Positions 13,611-14,466 of a stretch of 14,466 nt of DNA are shown piece after piece; the stretch's first letter is position 1, and each line of letters starts with the position of its first letter. Below the pieces are notes generated by a model that was not told the DNA's origin, ran no database searches, and saw only the letters and a list, made by a program, of their open reading frames with translations. A program made the position numbers and the translations under genes. This stretch comes from an uncultured Spirochaetales bacterium (GTDB lineage Bacteria > Spirochaetota > Spirochaetia > Sphaerochaetales > Sphaerochaetaceae), in NCBI GenBank assembly GCA_945947045.1, contig CAMEXG010000034.1:1-14466 (forward strand), in the 5' to 3' direction.

Positions 13611-14414
13611 ATGATCACACAAAAGATAAAAGCGTATGCAAAAGTAAATATAGGCCTTAAGGTAGGGAAAAAAAGAAGCGACGGATACCATGACATTGAT
13701 TCTTATTTTCTCAGGATTCCTTTTTCCGATGAGATTACCCTTTCCCTGGAAGAGGGAGATTATCAAGTGGTGATCAAGGGGAATGAAGATTATCTTGAAA
13801 AGGGCAAGACTGATATAATGGAGAAGGCTGCAAGACTCTATAGCGAAAAAACAGGAAAGCGCTTTTCCCTTTTTATCGAAATAGAAAAACACATACCTGA
13901 AAAAGCAGGGCTGGGAGGAGGAAGCTCCGACGCCGCCTCTGTTCTGTTATTTCTCAATCGATACTATAAGTGTCTCGATAAACAAGAGCTGATTCTTCTT
14001 GCTAAATCAGTTGGCGCAGATGTTCCGTTTTTTGTCTCTGAGGTCATGTTGGCTAGAATAAATGGAATAGGAGAGATTGTATTGCCTTTGACATATAGTC
14101 TTCCATATAAATATGTCTCTCTTTTCAGAGCCGCAGGAAGCGGTGTATCTACAAAAGATGCATACGAAAGATTAGATGAGAGAATGGCGGAGTATTCACC
14201 TCTGCCACCTCTTTCGTTCCCTTTGAAAAGAGAATCTTTCCCAAATGATTTTGAACTATTGGAAGGAAGGGAAATGCTAAAACATATTAGTCATCTACTG
14301 ACAAATAATGATTTTGCATCACTAAGTGGAAGTGGAAGTGTATGGTTTGTGCTGTCTGAAAAGCAAATTAATACAAATATAAAAGAATTTATAGGTTCAA
14401 AAGAAATAATATGA
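13611..14414 (+). CDS. ispE: 4-diphosphocytidyl-2-C-methyl-D-erythritol kinase
   Basis: A 267-residue GHMP-family kinase that phosphorylates CDP-methylerythritol in the MEP (non-mevalonate) route to isoprenoid precursors. The N-terminal AKVNIGLKV carries the active-site Lys11 and is followed by RSDGYHDI. The ATP-binding glycine loop GLGGGSSDAA is at 100-109, GADVPFF with catalytic Asp137 at 135-141, and the C-terminal SLSGSGS motif at 237-243. The length is slightly short of the usual 280-300. The ATG at 13611 gives the expected N-terminus. No ribosome binding site is visible. A hairpin and a possible tRNA start follow. Confidence 0.95.
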   Translation: MITQKIKAYAKVNIGLKVGKKRSDGYHDIDSYFLRIPFSDEITLSLEEGDYQVVIKGNEDYLEKGKTDIMEKAARLYSEKTGKRFSLFIEIEKHIPEKAGLGGGSSDAASVLLFLNRYYKCLDKQELILLAKSVGADVPFFVSEVMLARINGIGEIVLPLTYSLPYKYVSLFRAAGSGVSTKDAYERLDERMAEYSPLPPLSFPLKRESFPNDFELLEGREMLKHISHLLTNNDFASLSGSGSVWFVLSEKQINTNIKEFIGSKEII

Positions 14415-14421
14415 TGGACTA

Positions 14422-14449
14422 GAGAAGAGATTTCTGTTAGTCTCTTCTC
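14422..14449 (+). terminator. Hairpin after ispE
   Basis: GAGAAGAGA at 14422-14430 pairs perfectly with TCTCTTCTC at 14441-14449 across a 10-base loop. It starts 8 bases after the ispE stop. No U-run follows, so it may be a weak terminator or a processing signal ahead of the possible tRNA. Confidence 0.55.
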
Positions 14450-14454
14450 GTCTT

Positions 14455-14466
14455 AGGGCCGTAGCC
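14455..14466 (+). tRNA. Possible 5' end of a tRNA (perhaps tRNA-Gln), cut by the window
   Basis: AGGGCCG could be a seven-base acceptor strand, followed by T at position 8, A at position 9 and GCC as the first three bases of the D-stem. The GCC start of the D-arm fits tRNA-Gln and a few others, and a tRNA-Gln after ispE is a known arrangement in some bacteria. Only 12 bases are visible, so this is tentative. Confidence 0.3.

Noticed and set aside
1..14466. CRISPR array or tandem repeats
   Set aside because: No regularly spaced repeats were found on reading the window.

Overview
The window looks like chromosomal DNA of a moderately AT-rich, host-associated-type bacterium, most likely a spirochaete (Sphaerochaeta-like or Treponema-like). 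The pointers are a seven-helix membrane protein fused to a LuxR helix-turn-helix (a family frequent in spirochaetes), an alpha2-type glycyl-tRNA synthetase, an MEP-pathway ispE gene apparently followed by a tRNA, and a lipoprotein with a permissive lipobox. This placement is inference; no rRNA or other decisive marker is present.

Left edge (1-1200): a minus-strand M18 aminopeptidase runs off the window. Just upstream of it is a 49-residue, extremely acidic protein. A divergent promoter region follows, then a plus-strand lipoprotein (1205-2296) with an N-terminal domain resembling CsgG/DUF6340-type lipoproteins and a C-terminal TPR-like part.

Central block (2500-6236): one tight plus-strand transcription unit with a promoter at its head and a strong terminator at its end. 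It encodes an RloA/AbiLii-like AAA/ABC ATPase, an RloB-like TOPRIM-type protein, a seven-helix-LuxR regulator and a soluble alpha/beta-hydrolase (carboxylesterase/monoacylglycerol-lipase type). Gene gaps are 1, 1 and -4 bases. The ATPase keeps Walker A but has substitutions in the signature, Walker B and H-loop motifs. The RloB-like partner has lost several of its conserved acidic or histidine positions. This is the most interesting part of the window: a defence-type pair that seems repurposed and wired to a membrane-receptor-like transcription factor.

Next (6229-7663, minus strand): a MarR regulator and a membrane-anchored alpha/beta-hydrolase form an operon. A perfect 14-base palindrome lies between its -35 and -10 elements, as expected for autoregulation. 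This operon converges on the preceding one at a shared bidirectional hairpin.

Right half: gltX-glyS-tyrS form a three-synthetase operon (gap 3, overlap 1) ending in a strong GC-rich hairpin. A four-helix membrane protein with a C-terminal zinc ribbon begins directly after that hairpin. Its end overlaps by 11 bases a convergent HAD-family phosphatase. A 324-base gap with short repeats and a promoter leads to ispE, followed by a hairpin and what may be the first bases of a tRNA (possibly tRNA-Gln) at the right edge. No insertion sequence, integrase, CRISPR array or rRNA is visible.
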